From Bin55 sp964572845 (GTDB lineage: Bacteria; Pseudomonadota; Gammaproteobacteria; Pseudomonadales; Azotimanducaceae): a stretch of DNA of 64,000 nucleotides. Shown one piece after another: positions 26,854 to 35,079 of the stretch. Location: contig CAZNFX010000011.1 in NCBI GenBank assembly GCA_964572845.1, positions 1-64,000 on the forward strand, written 5' to 3'. Positions within the stretch are counted from its first letter, which is position 1. Every line of letters starts with the position of its first letter. The notes under the pieces are model-generated. The model did no database searches and was not told the origin of the DNA. It worked only from the letters and a program-made list of their open reading frames with translations. Position numbers and translations under genes: made by a program.

Positions 26854-27165
26854 GTGAAAGATCCTCTGATCGTCCAAAATGTGATGGTTGCAACTCTCTA
26901 TGGTGCGGGAGTTGTGTTATTCGGCGCAAGTTATGCAATTTTCCTTGCTCTTTCTCGCCTGGACGGCATGTTGCACAAGAGAAAATTGTTGAGTTTGGTG
27001 GCGTTATTCTCCTATGTGCTTGTCGCACTGAGCACGATCGGGCTTGTTCACTCGCTTCAGCTCCGAGGGTGGTGGCTAGGGCTTGTCGGTCTGATGCTCA
27101 TCGGCTACTTTTTGGCTCCAAGATTCATATGGAAGCTGTCCCACGAGATGCATTCGCGAGAGTGA
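26854..27165 (+). CDS. Small three-helix membrane protein of the nor locus
   Basis: A 103-residue protein with three predicted transmembrane segments (about residues 8-31, 44-65 and 71-91) and a short charged C-terminus. The start is GTG 26854. It is followed by norC after 69 bases, so it may be part of the nor transcript. I do not recognise a named family. An assembly or accessory role for the reductase is a guess from position; it is too short to be NorE, NorQ or NorD. Confidence 0.6.
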   Translation: MKDPLIVQNVMVATLYGAGVVLFGASYAIFLALSRLDGMLHKRKLLSLVALFSYVLVALSTIGLVHSLQLRGWWLGLVGLMLIGYFLAPRFIWKLSHEMHSRE

Positions 27166-27234
27166 AATCTATGCTTCGTGCAAAGTAGTATGATTGCACT
27201 AACCAGTGCTAAATTCGGGAAGTGACTTTGGACG

Positions 27235-27870
27235 ATGAACGGAATGGACACTCAGTGGTGGGCTAGCGAAGGATTTTGGCGCAAGTGCGCAATCTTCGTA
27301 ACGGCCTTCATGGCACTTGTATTGATTGTGCTTACTTTTCACACTCTCGTTGTGATTGAGGCAGGGCACGAGTCCGGTCGTGTGCCCGCCTACTCCGTAA
27401 TAAATCATCGAATTGGGTTTGAGTTCGACAATGAACGGAACATGCATGTGCCGACAATCGGGCCAATGGTTCCATTGTTTGGTGAAGTGCTCTCTGAGGA
27501 GGATGCCAAGAAGCTTGTCAATCACGGCAAGCTAACCGTTCAAGCCCGCAACTGCATGAACTGCCACACGCTCTTGGGCAATGGAGCGTACTACGCACCG
27601 GACCTCACTAAGGCTTGGTTGGATCCCGGGTGGGGTAACGAACAAGCTCGTGAACTATTGATGACGATGTTTCTTCGTGACCCCGTCGCCAATGCACGAA
27701 CCTTTGGCACGAACCGCAAGATGCCGAATCCGAAGCTAACGGAAGAGGAAATCAAAGGTGTCATAGCCTACTTGAAGTGGATGTCCGCCATTGACACTAA
27801 TGGATTCCCGAACGGATTCACACCACTGCCTCAAGATGGTCCTGTTCTCGACAGCGAAGGAGGGGCGTAG
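27235..27870 (+). CDS. norC: Nitric oxide reductase subunit C (cytochrome c)
   Basis: Membrane-anchored c-type cytochrome that passes electrons to NorB. One N-terminal transmembrane helix (about residues 19-41) is followed by a periplasmic domain with the haem motif CMNCH (Cys107, Cys110, His111). NRKMPNPKLTEEE supplies the likely axial methionine, in a characteristic NorC context (NCHTLLGNGAYYAPDLTKAW). At 211 residues it is longer than the Pseudomonas protein (about 146), mainly between the helix and the haem. The start is ATG 27235. norB begins two bases after the stop, so the two are one operon. Confidence 0.95.
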   Translation: MNGMDTQWWASEGFWRKCAIFVTAFMALVLIVLTFHTLVVIEAGHESGRVPAYSVINHRIGFEFDNERNMHVPTIGPMVPLFGEVLSEEDAKKLVNHGKLTVQARNCMNCHTLLGNGAYYAPDLTKAWLDPGWGNEQARELLMTMFLRDPVANARTFGTNRKMPNPKLTEEEIKGVIAYLKWMSAIDTNGFPNGFTPLPQDGPVLDSEGGA

Positions 27871-27872
27871 CC

Positions 27873-29375
27873 ATGAAGCTTGGATCTTTCAATTATTCCG
27901 AACTATCCGCTGCCCAACGATTGGCCGTGAAGTACTTCGTTGTTGCGATGGTCCTTTTCCTTGCTCAGATGATTTTCGGGCTCCTAGCGGCAATCCAATT
28001 TTCGATGCCGGATTTCTTGTTTGGAATCTTGGACTTCAATGTCAATCGTATGGTCCACATAAACGCGATGGTCGTTTGGATGCTGTATGGATTCATTGGG
28101 TCGATCTTTTGGCTCATTGAAGATGAGTCTGGTGTTCCACTGGTTGGCCAGACAATCGCAAATATCACGTTTTACGTATTGACAGTTGCCGTCGCTGTAG
28201 TCGTGGTCGTATTCCTTTTCGTTCAGTCTGGCCCTGGCGATCAGCTTACGCTTTGGCTGATTAATGAAGGACGCGAGTACATAGAAGCACCTCGCTGGGC
28301 GGACATCGGCATTGTGCTTTGCATGGTTGCGATCTTCTACAACGTTTGTGGAACGTTTCTCAAGGGCAAATGGAGCGGAATCTCAGGTGTCCTAGTACTC
28401 GACCTCGTGGCGTTGGCCGGACTGTATCTTGCAGGGATGTTCTACACAACGAATCTGCCAATGGACCAGTATTGGTGGTGGTGGGTGATCCATCTGTGGG
28501 TCGAAGCCACATGGGAAGTTCTTGTAGGTTGCATTATGGCTTGGGGCTTGATTGCAACCCTCAAGGCAAATAGAAAGATCGTTACAACGTGGCTCTATAT
28601 AGAGGTCGCGCTGATGTTTGGATCAGGAATACTCGGATTGGGTCACCACTACTTCTGGATTGGCACTCCGGAGTATTGGTTAGGCGTAGGCGGGTTTTTC
28701 TCCGCGTTGGAACCGGTCCCACTCGTAGCTATGGTCGTACATGCCATCTACGACGCTGGGCGTCACTCTTTCAAGTCCAACAACCATCCAGCATTGGCAT
28801 GGCTGATTGCACATGCGTTCGGCAACTTTCTTGGAGCCGGGGTATGGGGATTCATGCAGACCTTGCCGCAAATCAATCTCTACACCCACGGGACGCAGTG
28901 GGCGTCCTCACACGGTCACTTGGCCTTCTTCGGTGCATACGTGACGATCATCGTTGCGTTCATCTACCTAGCTGTACAAAAGCTCCGTGGCGATGTCTGG
29001 ATGTCCGGAGGACTGCGAGATAATGGATTCAAGTGGAAGAGCTCTCTGTTTCTGACGCACTTTGGCATGATCGGCATGACTATTGCTCTGCTGATCGCGG
29101 GATATGAGCAAGCGTTCGTGGAACGAGCCCAAGGCGGTTCCACTTGGGCGGCGTACTTTGATGGACAGACTCAACCTTTCTTCGTTCAGGCGATGTGGTG
29201 GCGGACTATATTTGGGATCATCATGACTGTCGGAGTGCTGATGCTCATTTGGGATTTCCTGAGCATTGGACGTGGAGAGACTCGAGCAAAGCTTGCCCTC
29301 AAACGACCTCCGCCCCAAACCAACCCCAATGTGGACACTGCGGAAGCCGACGAACCAGCCGTGGAGAGTGCCTGA
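27873..29375 (+). CDS. norB: Nitric oxide reductase subunit B, cNOR type
   Basis: Catalytic subunit reducing two NO to N2O at a haem b3/non-haem iron centre in the inner membrane. It has 500 residues and about twelve transmembrane helices. Ligands are visible: His62 in NRMVHINAMVVW for haem b, HLWVE with the FeB histidine and the essential glutamate, HH in GLGHHYFW for FeB, and the two haem histidines in ASSHGHLAFFG. The lack of an N-terminal quinol oxidase extension and the presence of NorC define the cytochrome-c-dependent type. NorQ and NorD, normally needed for iron insertion, are not in the window. Confidence 0.97.
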   Translation: MKLGSFNYSELSAAQRLAVKYFVVAMVLFLAQMIFGLLAAIQFSMPDFLFGILDFNVNRMVHINAMVVWMLYGFIGSIFWLIEDESGVPLVGQTIANITFYVLTVAVAVVVVVFLFVQSGPGDQLTLWLINEGREYIEAPRWADIGIVLCMVAIFYNVCGTFLKGKWSGISGVLVLDLVALAGLYLAGMFYTTNLPMDQYWWWWVIHLWVEATWEVLVGCIMAWGLIATLKANRKIVTTWLYIEVALMFGSGILGLGHHYFWIGTPEYWLGVGGFFSALEPVPLVAMVVHAIYDAGRHSFKSNNHPALAWLIAHAFGNFLGAGVWGFMQTLPQINLYTHGTQWASSHGHLAFFGAYVTIIVAFIYLAVQKLRGDVWMSGGLRDNGFKWKSSLFLTHFGMIGMTIALLIAGYEQAFVERAQGGSTWAAYFDGQTQPFFVQAMWWRTIFGIIMTVGVLMLIWDFLSIGRGETRAKLALKRPPPQTNPNVDTAEADEPAVESA

Positions 29376-29428
29376 GCACAGGGGAATTTGGCAAACATGA
29401 CAACACCGGAATACCTGCGAGAAATCCA

Positions 29429-29782
29429 ATGCAAACGAAACTAAGAACACTTGCCTCGGCAGGAATGGTTGTAGTGGTCGCAGCGGTCGCCTTGAGTTTT
29501 GGCGACTCTACTTCTGCTGAAACCGAGCTTGAAGGAGATGCCAAGGCAGGCGAGGCGAAATCCGTAACCTGCTCGGCGTGTCACGGCAAGGGCGGAATTT
29601 CGTCCAATACCAATTGGCCCAATTTGGCAGGCCAGCAGGAAGGATATCTTGTCAAGTCGATCAAGGATTTCAGAGACGGAATTCGGACGGAAGTGACCAT
29701 GCAACCGTTCATGAAGGACTTGACCGATCAAGATGTCGCAGATTTGGCCGCATACTTCACAGGACTCTCTCCGTGTCCGTAG
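29429..29782 (+). CDS. Periplasmic class I cytochrome c
   Basis: A 117-residue exported protein. The signal peptide (residues 1-30, ending STSAET) is followed by a monohaem cytochrome c domain with CSACH (Cys48, Cys51, His52) and an axial Met candidate in the TMQPFMKDLTDQD region. The pattern DAKAGEAKSVTCSACHGKGG and LAAYFTGL is that of the c4/c5-like single-domain cytochromes. It lies 53 bases after norB and is a plausible electron donor to NorCB. The frame is open further upstream inside norB, but that is a shadow; the ATG at 29429 begins the signal peptide. Confidence 0.88.
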   Translation: MQTKLRTLASAGMVVVVAAVALSFGDSTSAETELEGDAKAGEAKSVTCSACHGKGGISSNTNWPNLAGQQEGYLVKSIKDFRDGIRTEVTMQPFMKDLTDQDVADLAAYFTGLSPCP

Positions 29783-30041
29783 CGAGGCTTGCCCTGTTCG
29801 ACTAACCGGCGTTGTGACTACTCTCGGGTTAGAAACGGATTGGTATCTGTGCCAACAGGTCCGTCCCTATCGCTCACGAACTGGTGCGTAGCATTGGTGC
29901 AATTGCAGCGTTTGTAGAGAACATACAATCAACAGGTTTCCAAAACGTGTGGACTTGTGGTGTCAATAGCTCAGGCATTCTGCCTAGCTGCTGCAGATTC
30001 TGCCACGATACTCTACCAAGCAGAATTCAATTGCGACGAAT

Positions 30042-33000
30042 ATGAAGAAAAGTGAATTGCAACGTGTCCTAGTTGCAAACAGGGGCGAGATCGCCATCCG
30101 GGTGGCCAAAGCCGCTTCAGCACTTGGAATGGACTCAGTGAGCGTTTTTTCGTCAGTGGATCTGGACGCTTTGCATACCCGCTATACAACAAGTGCAGTT
30201 CAGATTGGCGAAGCTGGCCAGACCATCGAACCCTATCTTGATTTCAATGAAATGGTTCGAGTAGCGAAGGAGTCCGAATGCGATTGCATTCATCCGGGCT
30301 ATGGATTCCTATCCGAAAGTGCGGATCTTGCTGAAGCCTGTGAACAGCAAGGAATCCAATTAGTAGGCCCTAGTTCACGAGTTCTTCGTTTGTTTGGAGA
30401 CAAAGTCGCTGCACGAAAGTTAGCTGAATCGATTGGTGTTCCCATTGTTCCTGGTAGCGACAGTCACGTGGGATCGGCGCAAGTAGCTACAGACTTGGCT
30501 AACGACATAGGTTTCCCTGTGATGTTGAAAGCCGCCGGAGGTGGAGGTGGCCGTGGAATGCGAGTCGTTGAGTCGGAGGAGCAGCTTAGTGCAGACCTGG
30601 AGCGCTGTCGAAGTGAAGCGCTTAGTGCATTCGGCAACGCAGACGTGTTTGTCGAGAAATACTTGACTAGACCTAGACACATAGAAGTGCAAATCCTCGC
30701 AGACAGCGACGGAAACACGGTGCATGTTTACGAACGAGACTGTTCTATTCAGCTACGCAATCAGAAAGTCATCGAGATAGCTCCAGCTCCGAATCTTCCG
30801 TCCGAATTTAGAGCACAAATCCTTGACGACGCTGTCTCGTTGGCGAAAGCGGGAGGATACTCGAATGCCGGTACTTTCGAATTTCTGTTCGTTCCGGAAC
30901 TAGAGGAGTACTACTTCATTGAGTGCAATGCTCGGATTCAAGTGGAACACACGGTAACGGAACAATCGACCGGACTCGATCTGGTGGAGTTGCAGTTCCG
31001 AATAGCCAGAGGCGAATCGCTTGCCGAGGTGGGTTTGAAGGACCAGGAATCCGTCCCCGATCCGACTCGAATCGCAGTACAAGCTCGTGTTGGGGCGCAG
31101 GGATCGGGATCGATGACTTCATATCGGGAGCCCTCTGGGCCTAATGTACGCGTAGATTCTTGCGGATTCGCCGGCTGTTCTATCAAACCGTACTTCGATC
31201 CACTATTTGCCAAGGTCATTTGCACAGCTGAATCCAGCAAAGGGGTGGTTGGCGCAATTGATTTGCTCCGTCGATCGCTCGATGAGTTTCATGTTGCCGG
31301 TGTAGCCACCAATGTTGAAATGTTGAAGTCAATACTGAATCACGACGACGTACGCAGAGGCTTTGCCAGAACGTCATTTTTGAAGGAGCACCCCGAATTG
31401 CTATCACGTTCGAAACCGATAGCTACATGTGGTTTGGGAGAGCTGTTCGAGCGAAGTGCAAACGGGTCTCAAAATTTGTCGCCTAGGGTTCAATCCGTTT
31501 TGGAGTCTGCAGGGCATTCGGGCGTGCAACTTAGTGATGGAGAGGCGGGCGCAGCTGCCGCAATGTCTGGAACGGTCGTTGAGGTGAAAGCAAGTGTCGG
31601 GGATCGAGTGCAAATGGGTGATCCGTTGCTCGTAATCAGTGCGATGAAAATGGAATCCGACATAACCGCGCCTCGAGCTGGCACAGTTACCACGATACAA
31701 GACTTAGTTCCCGGAGAGAGCGTACATGCCGGGCAAGTTGTTGCGGGAATTACACCTTGGGGTTCCTCGGAATCAGAGACCGCCGTTGCCGTGGATAGAG
31801 AGCAAACCTGGCTTCCTCTTCTAGACGACATCGCAGACATGCAGCGCTTGGCCATGGAACGCCTTGCTCCAGGTTCTGATGACCCTGGAGTTGTAAGACA
31901 ACGAAGCAGGGGCAAGTTGACCTGTCGCGAGAGAATAGACCTGCTTCTTGACGATGGAAGCTTTCATGAGGTTGGAAGCGTTGCTGGATTCGCCTCGTAC
32001 GACGAAAGCGGCAAAGTGGAGGCATTCACACCGGCCAATCACGTTGGAGGCTGGGGCACCATCGAACAGCGTCAATGCATCGTGTGCGCCGACGACTTCA
32101 CTTCGCGCGGAGGGCACGCCGATGGTGCCATAGGAGCCAAGAGCGGCTACTTGGATCGGCTGTCGCTTGAAATGCGATTGCCGAGTATCCGATTGCTCGA
32201 CGGATCGTCAGGAGGCGGAAGTGTGGCGGCAATGGTGCCGGCGCAGAAGAAGGAGGGTGAGAGCAAGGCGAAGGAAAGTACAGGAGCAATCAAAGCGGGC
32301 AGACCACGCGTCGCTGGCGGAGGCGGTTCGTACCTTCCCGGTCATCTAGGTAGCAACATGTACGCCGAACAGCTGTGCACAGTTCCCGTTGTCAATATGT
32401 TGCTGGGCAGCGTAGTAGGTATTGGTGCGGCGAAAGCAGTGCTGGGCCACTTTTCCGTGATGGTTCGAGATATCTCTCAGTTGTTCGTGGCAGGGCCACC
32501 TGTTGTAAGCCATGCCATGGGTTACGACATCACCAAAGAAGATCTAGGTGGATGGCACATACATTGCCGAAACGGTTCTGTTGACAATTTGGCGGAATCT
32601 GAGGAAGAGGCAGCTGAGATGACGCGGCGTTTCCTGTCCTATCTTCCGTCTAGTGTGTACGAACTGCCTCCAGTTAGAAAAGTTGCTTTCTCAGATTCTG
32701 CGACGAGACGGGAAGAGGAACTCCTGACAATTGTTCCTCGCAAACGGACCACAGCGTTTGATGTGCGTCGGGTCATTTGCCTGCTCGCGGACCGCGATTC
32801 ATTTTTCGAAATCGGAGGATTGTGGGGTACTGACCAAGTAACCGGTTTCGTTCGTTTCAATGGCTATCCGATGGGAGTTATCGCAAGCGACAGTCAGCAT
32901 ACGAATGGGGGTGCACTGACTGCGGACGGTTGCAGCAAGCTCACAAGGCACCTTGATCTGTGCGACGTCTTTCATCTGCCCGTACTGAATTTGGTGGACA

Positions 33001-33467
33001 ATCCCGGGTTTGCTGTTGGACTCGAACACGAGACCGACGGAACCATTCGCAAAGGCGGGGAGTGGATGGTCGCGTTCGCGCAGACGAAAGTACCGATTTT
33101 CTCTGTGCTGATGAGACGAAGTTTCGGGGTGGCAGGCAACAACTATGCAACCCCAAGGTCTCGCCCATCCATGAGAGTTGCCTGGCCGGCCGCTGACGTA
33201 GGTGGAATTCCTCCGGAAGGAGGCATAGAAGCTGCGTACAAGCGTCAATTGGCGGAAAGTGACGATCCGGTTGCATTGCGCAATGAACTGATGGCGAGAA
33301 TAGAGAGTGCTCGTGGTCCCATTGGACCTTTGTCTCGATTTCAGATTGAGGAGATGATTGATCCTCGCGAGACTCGAGGATTTGTGTGTAGTTGGGTGGA
33401 GGGTGCATACAGGTACATTTCCTTGCCTGACCAACTAGGTCCTCGTCCAATTCAGTTTCGACCTTGA
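30042..33467 (+). CDS. Single-chain biotin-dependent acyl-CoA carboxylase
   Basis: A 1141-residue fusion of all three functions of a biotin-dependent carboxylase. Biotin carboxylase occupies residues 1-450, with the ATP-grasp loop AAGGGGGRGMR and IECNARIQVEHTVTE. The biotin carrier domain has its lysine at 536 in SAMKMES. A carboxyltransferase of the PccB/AccD5 type runs from about 590 to 1141 (RGKLTCRERIDLLLDDGSFHE, LVDNPGFAVG). Substrate may be acetyl-, propionyl- or another acyl-CoA. Separate accA, accBC and accD are the gammaproteobacterial norm, so this is probably an additional enzyme. It is monocistronic. Malonyl- or methylmalonyl-CoA from it could feed the PKS, which is inference. Confidence 0.9.
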   Translation: MKKSELQRVLVANRGEIAIRVAKAASALGMDSVSVFSSVDLDALHTRYTTSAVQIGEAGQTIEPYLDFNEMVRVAKESECDCIHPGYGFLSESADLAEACEQQGIQLVGPSSRVLRLFGDKVAARKLAESIGVPIVPGSDSHVGSAQVATDLANDIGFPVMLKAAGGGGGRGMRVVESEEQLSADLERCRSEALSAFGNADVFVEKYLTRPRHIEVQILADSDGNTVHVYERDCSIQLRNQKVIEIAPAPNLPSEFRAQILDDAVSLAKAGGYSNAGTFEFLFVPELEEYYFIECNARIQVEHTVTEQSTGLDLVELQFRIARGESLAEVGLKDQESVPDPTRIAVQARVGAQGSGSMTSYREPSGPNVRVDSCGFAGCSIKPYFDPLFAKVICTAESSKGVVGAIDLLRRSLDEFHVAGVATNVEMLKSILNHDDVRRGFARTSFLKEHPELLSRSKPIATCGLGELFERSANGSQNLSPRVQSVLESAGHSGVQLSDGEAGAAAAMSGTVVEVKASVGDRVQMGDPLLVISAMKMESDITAPRAGTVTTIQDLVPGESVHAGQVVAGITPWGSSESETAVAVDREQTWLPLLDDIADMQRLAMERLAPGSDDPGVVRQRSRGKLTCRERIDLLLDDGSFHEVGSVAGFASYDESGKVEAFTPANHVGGWGTIEQRQCIVCADDFTSRGGHADGAIGAKSGYLDRLSLEMRLPSIRLLDGSSGGGSVAAMVPAQKKEGESKAKESTGAIKAGRPRVAGGGGSYLPGHLGSNMYAEQLCTVPVVNMLLGSVVGIGAAKAVLGHFSVMVRDISQLFVAGPPVVSHAMGYDITKEDLGGWHIHCRNGSVDNLAESEEEAAEMTRRFLSYLPSSVYELPPVRKVAFSDSATRREEELLTIVPRKRTTAFDVRRVICLLADRDSFFEIGGLWGTDQVTGFVRFNGYPMGVIASDSQHTNGGALTADGCSKLTRHLDLCDVFHLPVLNLVDNPGFAVGLEHETDGTIRKGGEWMVAFAQTKVPIFSVLMRRSFGVAGNNYATPRSRPSMRVAWPAADVGGIPPEGGIEAAYKRQLAESDDPVALRNELMARIESARGPIGPLSRFQIEEMIDPRETRGFVCSWVEGAYRYISLPDQLGPRPIQFRP

Positions 33468-33565
33468 CTCACCGTGAGTGAATAAACTGTCATGAATTTT
33501 CCCTTAGGGGTTTGGTCACACCAAGTATGCACAGAAATCCGTCAATGACAGTGTGGTACAGGCGA

Positions 33566-34129
33566 ATGCGGAAAGTGTCAATTTCAAGACTCTCGTTCGC
33601 TGTATTTGCTGCAGTCTGTTCGCCGTTGGTCTTCGCACAGGACGAATCGCAAGATCAACAGATTGAAGTTGAGTTTCAAAGGGTCCAAGTCGACGGAGAC
33701 AAGAAAGCTTACGTTATGCCTGAGATCTCCTCGGCGGTCCCCGGTTCGTACAAAGTTGGCACGACAAACATAACGATCGAACGCCACGACGAGATGTTCA
33801 AGTTCAGCGCCGTTATAGGCACTACAGAGCGAGTGCAGTGGGTTTCGGATACCGACAAGTACGGACGGTTCGTATTCAATGAAGACAAGAAGAAATTCGA
33901 ACGTCTTACCAATTCGGTTCGCCTTGAAATGGAAGACTACAGCAAGTTGGACGCGTTAGTGGAGGACACTGAAGCAACAAGCGGCAAGGCATTTCCAGAA
34001 CTGGACTTCGCACTCATTCGGCTGCCCAAGGAAGTCCATCCAGCCGAATATGTCGCCGTGATAACAAATCGCTCCGAAGTAAAGACTGCAAACGTCGAAG
34101 TCGAAGAACCCAGGCAGATTCCGTTGTAG
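33566..34129 (+). CDS. Exported protein of unknown function
   Basis: A 187-residue protein with a clear signal peptide (MRKVSISRLSFAVFAAVCSPLVFAQ) and cleavage after VFA. The frame extends to 33512, but the upstream residues are not signal-like. The mature part is charged and beta-rich, with no membrane segment and no cysteine. I do not recognise the family. The neighbouring genes give no functional hint. A bulged hairpin followed by T-rich sequence lies 84 bases after the stop. Confidence 0.65.
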   Translation: MRKVSISRLSFAVFAAVCSPLVFAQDESQDQQIEVEFQRVQVDGDKKAYVMPEISSAVPGSYKVGTTNITIERHDEMFKFSAVIGTTERVQWVSDTDKYGRFVFNEDKKKFERLTNSVRLEMEDYSKLDALVEDTEATSGKAFPELDFALIRLPKEVHPAEYVAVITNRSEVKTANVEVEEPRQIPL

Positions 34130-34553
34130 TCTTCGCCAAATCTAGTCGATCTGCGTGCTCGTGAACGAGGATTGCTGACATGCCTCGATTAATCCAAAGT
34201 ACGCAGCAGGTCGCACTTGCAGAAATTCGTCCTGCAAGGTGCCTTGTTCTGTTTAAAGCGGCCGTACTGGCGTTATCAATTTTTCTGATGGCAAACCGAG
34301 TGCAGATGTAGTGGGAGGAAAGCGTAGTTCATTCATATACGCCGATGCCATTCGATGGAGTCGTGCTGGTTAGAATCTTTGCATCCAAAATCGGCTAACC
34401 GGGCGGGAGCTGGCGGTTTTCGCCTCATTGAGTTTCTCCACATTCAAGCTTGAAATTGCTAAGTGAATTAAACTCAATTGAAACTTACTTGTGGGCAGCT
34501 GCATTGGCCAGGTGACGCTATCGCTACAACTTAATTCTTCTCTCTGGACAACA
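34130..34553 (+). other. Non-coding stretch with a candidate terminator
   Basis: No convincing gene was found in these 424 bases. Besides the hairpin at 34213-34242 (separate entry), GGTTAG near 34370 pairs with CTAACC near 34395 around a 21-base loop. The last 120 bases are AT-rich and probably carry the promoter of the lipoprotein gene. Confidence 0.45.
34213..34242 (+). terminator. Candidate intrinsic terminator
   Basis: CTTGCAG (34216-34222) pairs with CTGCAAG (34232-34238), extended by GCA/TGC past one bulged G, and is followed by CTTGTTCTGTTT. It lies 84 bases after the stop of the exported protein gene. Confidence 0.4.
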
Positions 34554-35021
34554 ATGGACAAGAAATCTAACTATCTGCAAGTTCTTAGTTTGGCAATGTT
34601 AACCGTACTAGTTGGATGTACAAACATTCAGGTACCTACAGGGCGCTTTGACGATGACAAGTACTTTTGTCAAACATTGAAAGGATACCAATCGTACATT
34701 GAGTACGATGCTGCCGAAGACATTAATACCGATCGAAGAATCGACGTTAGGTTCTGCCTCGAAAAGGGCAACGATCGAATTTACTTTGGTTGGGGAGATG
34801 CCAAATATCGAGAGTTTGTTTGGAGCGCAAGGCCGTTTTCACTTGATTTGGCAGTAGAGCGTTCGTGCAAGCTGCAGAGTTTTCCCATATCCACGAGAGG
34901 CCGGTATGTAAAGGATTCGCGCATACAAGTTCCAAGTGTTCGGCTAAGAGCATTCCTGGATGCGGCCAAGGAGTCCGGAGAGATGCAAATACAGGACTGT
35001 CCGAAGCCTGTTGCCAACTAG
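34554..35021 (+). CDS. Predicted lipoprotein of unknown function
   Basis: A 155-residue protein. The N-terminus MDKKSNYLQVLSLAMLTVLVGC is a type II signal with lipobox LVGC, so Cys22 should be lipidated. Asn rather than Asp at +3 does not suggest inner-membrane retention. The mature part has four further cysteines that could form disulphides. I do not recognise the fold. The frame is open from 34491, but the ATG at 34554 starts the signal. It converges on aroA with a 58-base gap. Confidence 0.65.
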   Translation: MDKKSNYLQVLSLAMLTVLVGCTNIQVPTGRFDDDKYFCQTLKGYQSYIEYDAAEDINTDRRIDVRFCLEKGNDRIYFGWGDAKYREFVWSARPFSLDLAVERSCKLQSFPISTRGRYVKDSRIQVPSVRLRAFLDAAKESGEMQIQDCPKPVAN

Positions 35022-35079
35022 CTCAATAGCGCCCGTCTGCGAAACTCAACCGCGGTGGTTGGAGCAATCCTCAATAAGC

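Noticed and set aside
27196..27209. GCACT/AGTGC inverted repeat before norC as an NO-regulator site
   Set aside because: Only five bases per arm and not matching a known NO-responsive operator; could be chance.
28589..29023. 144-codon plus-strand open frame inside norB
   Set aside because: Out of frame with norB, Arg/Trp-rich, no family; norB has all its ligands in the other frame.
29802..29832. CTAACC/GGTTAG inverted repeat after the nor-locus cytochrome
   Set aside because: Six-base stem with a 19-base loop and no T-run; too weak to call a terminator.
32799..33434. 211-codon minus-strand open frame
   Set aside because: Antisense to the carboxyltransferase domain of the carboxylase, whose motifs are well conserved; the frame has Cys- and His-rich random composition.
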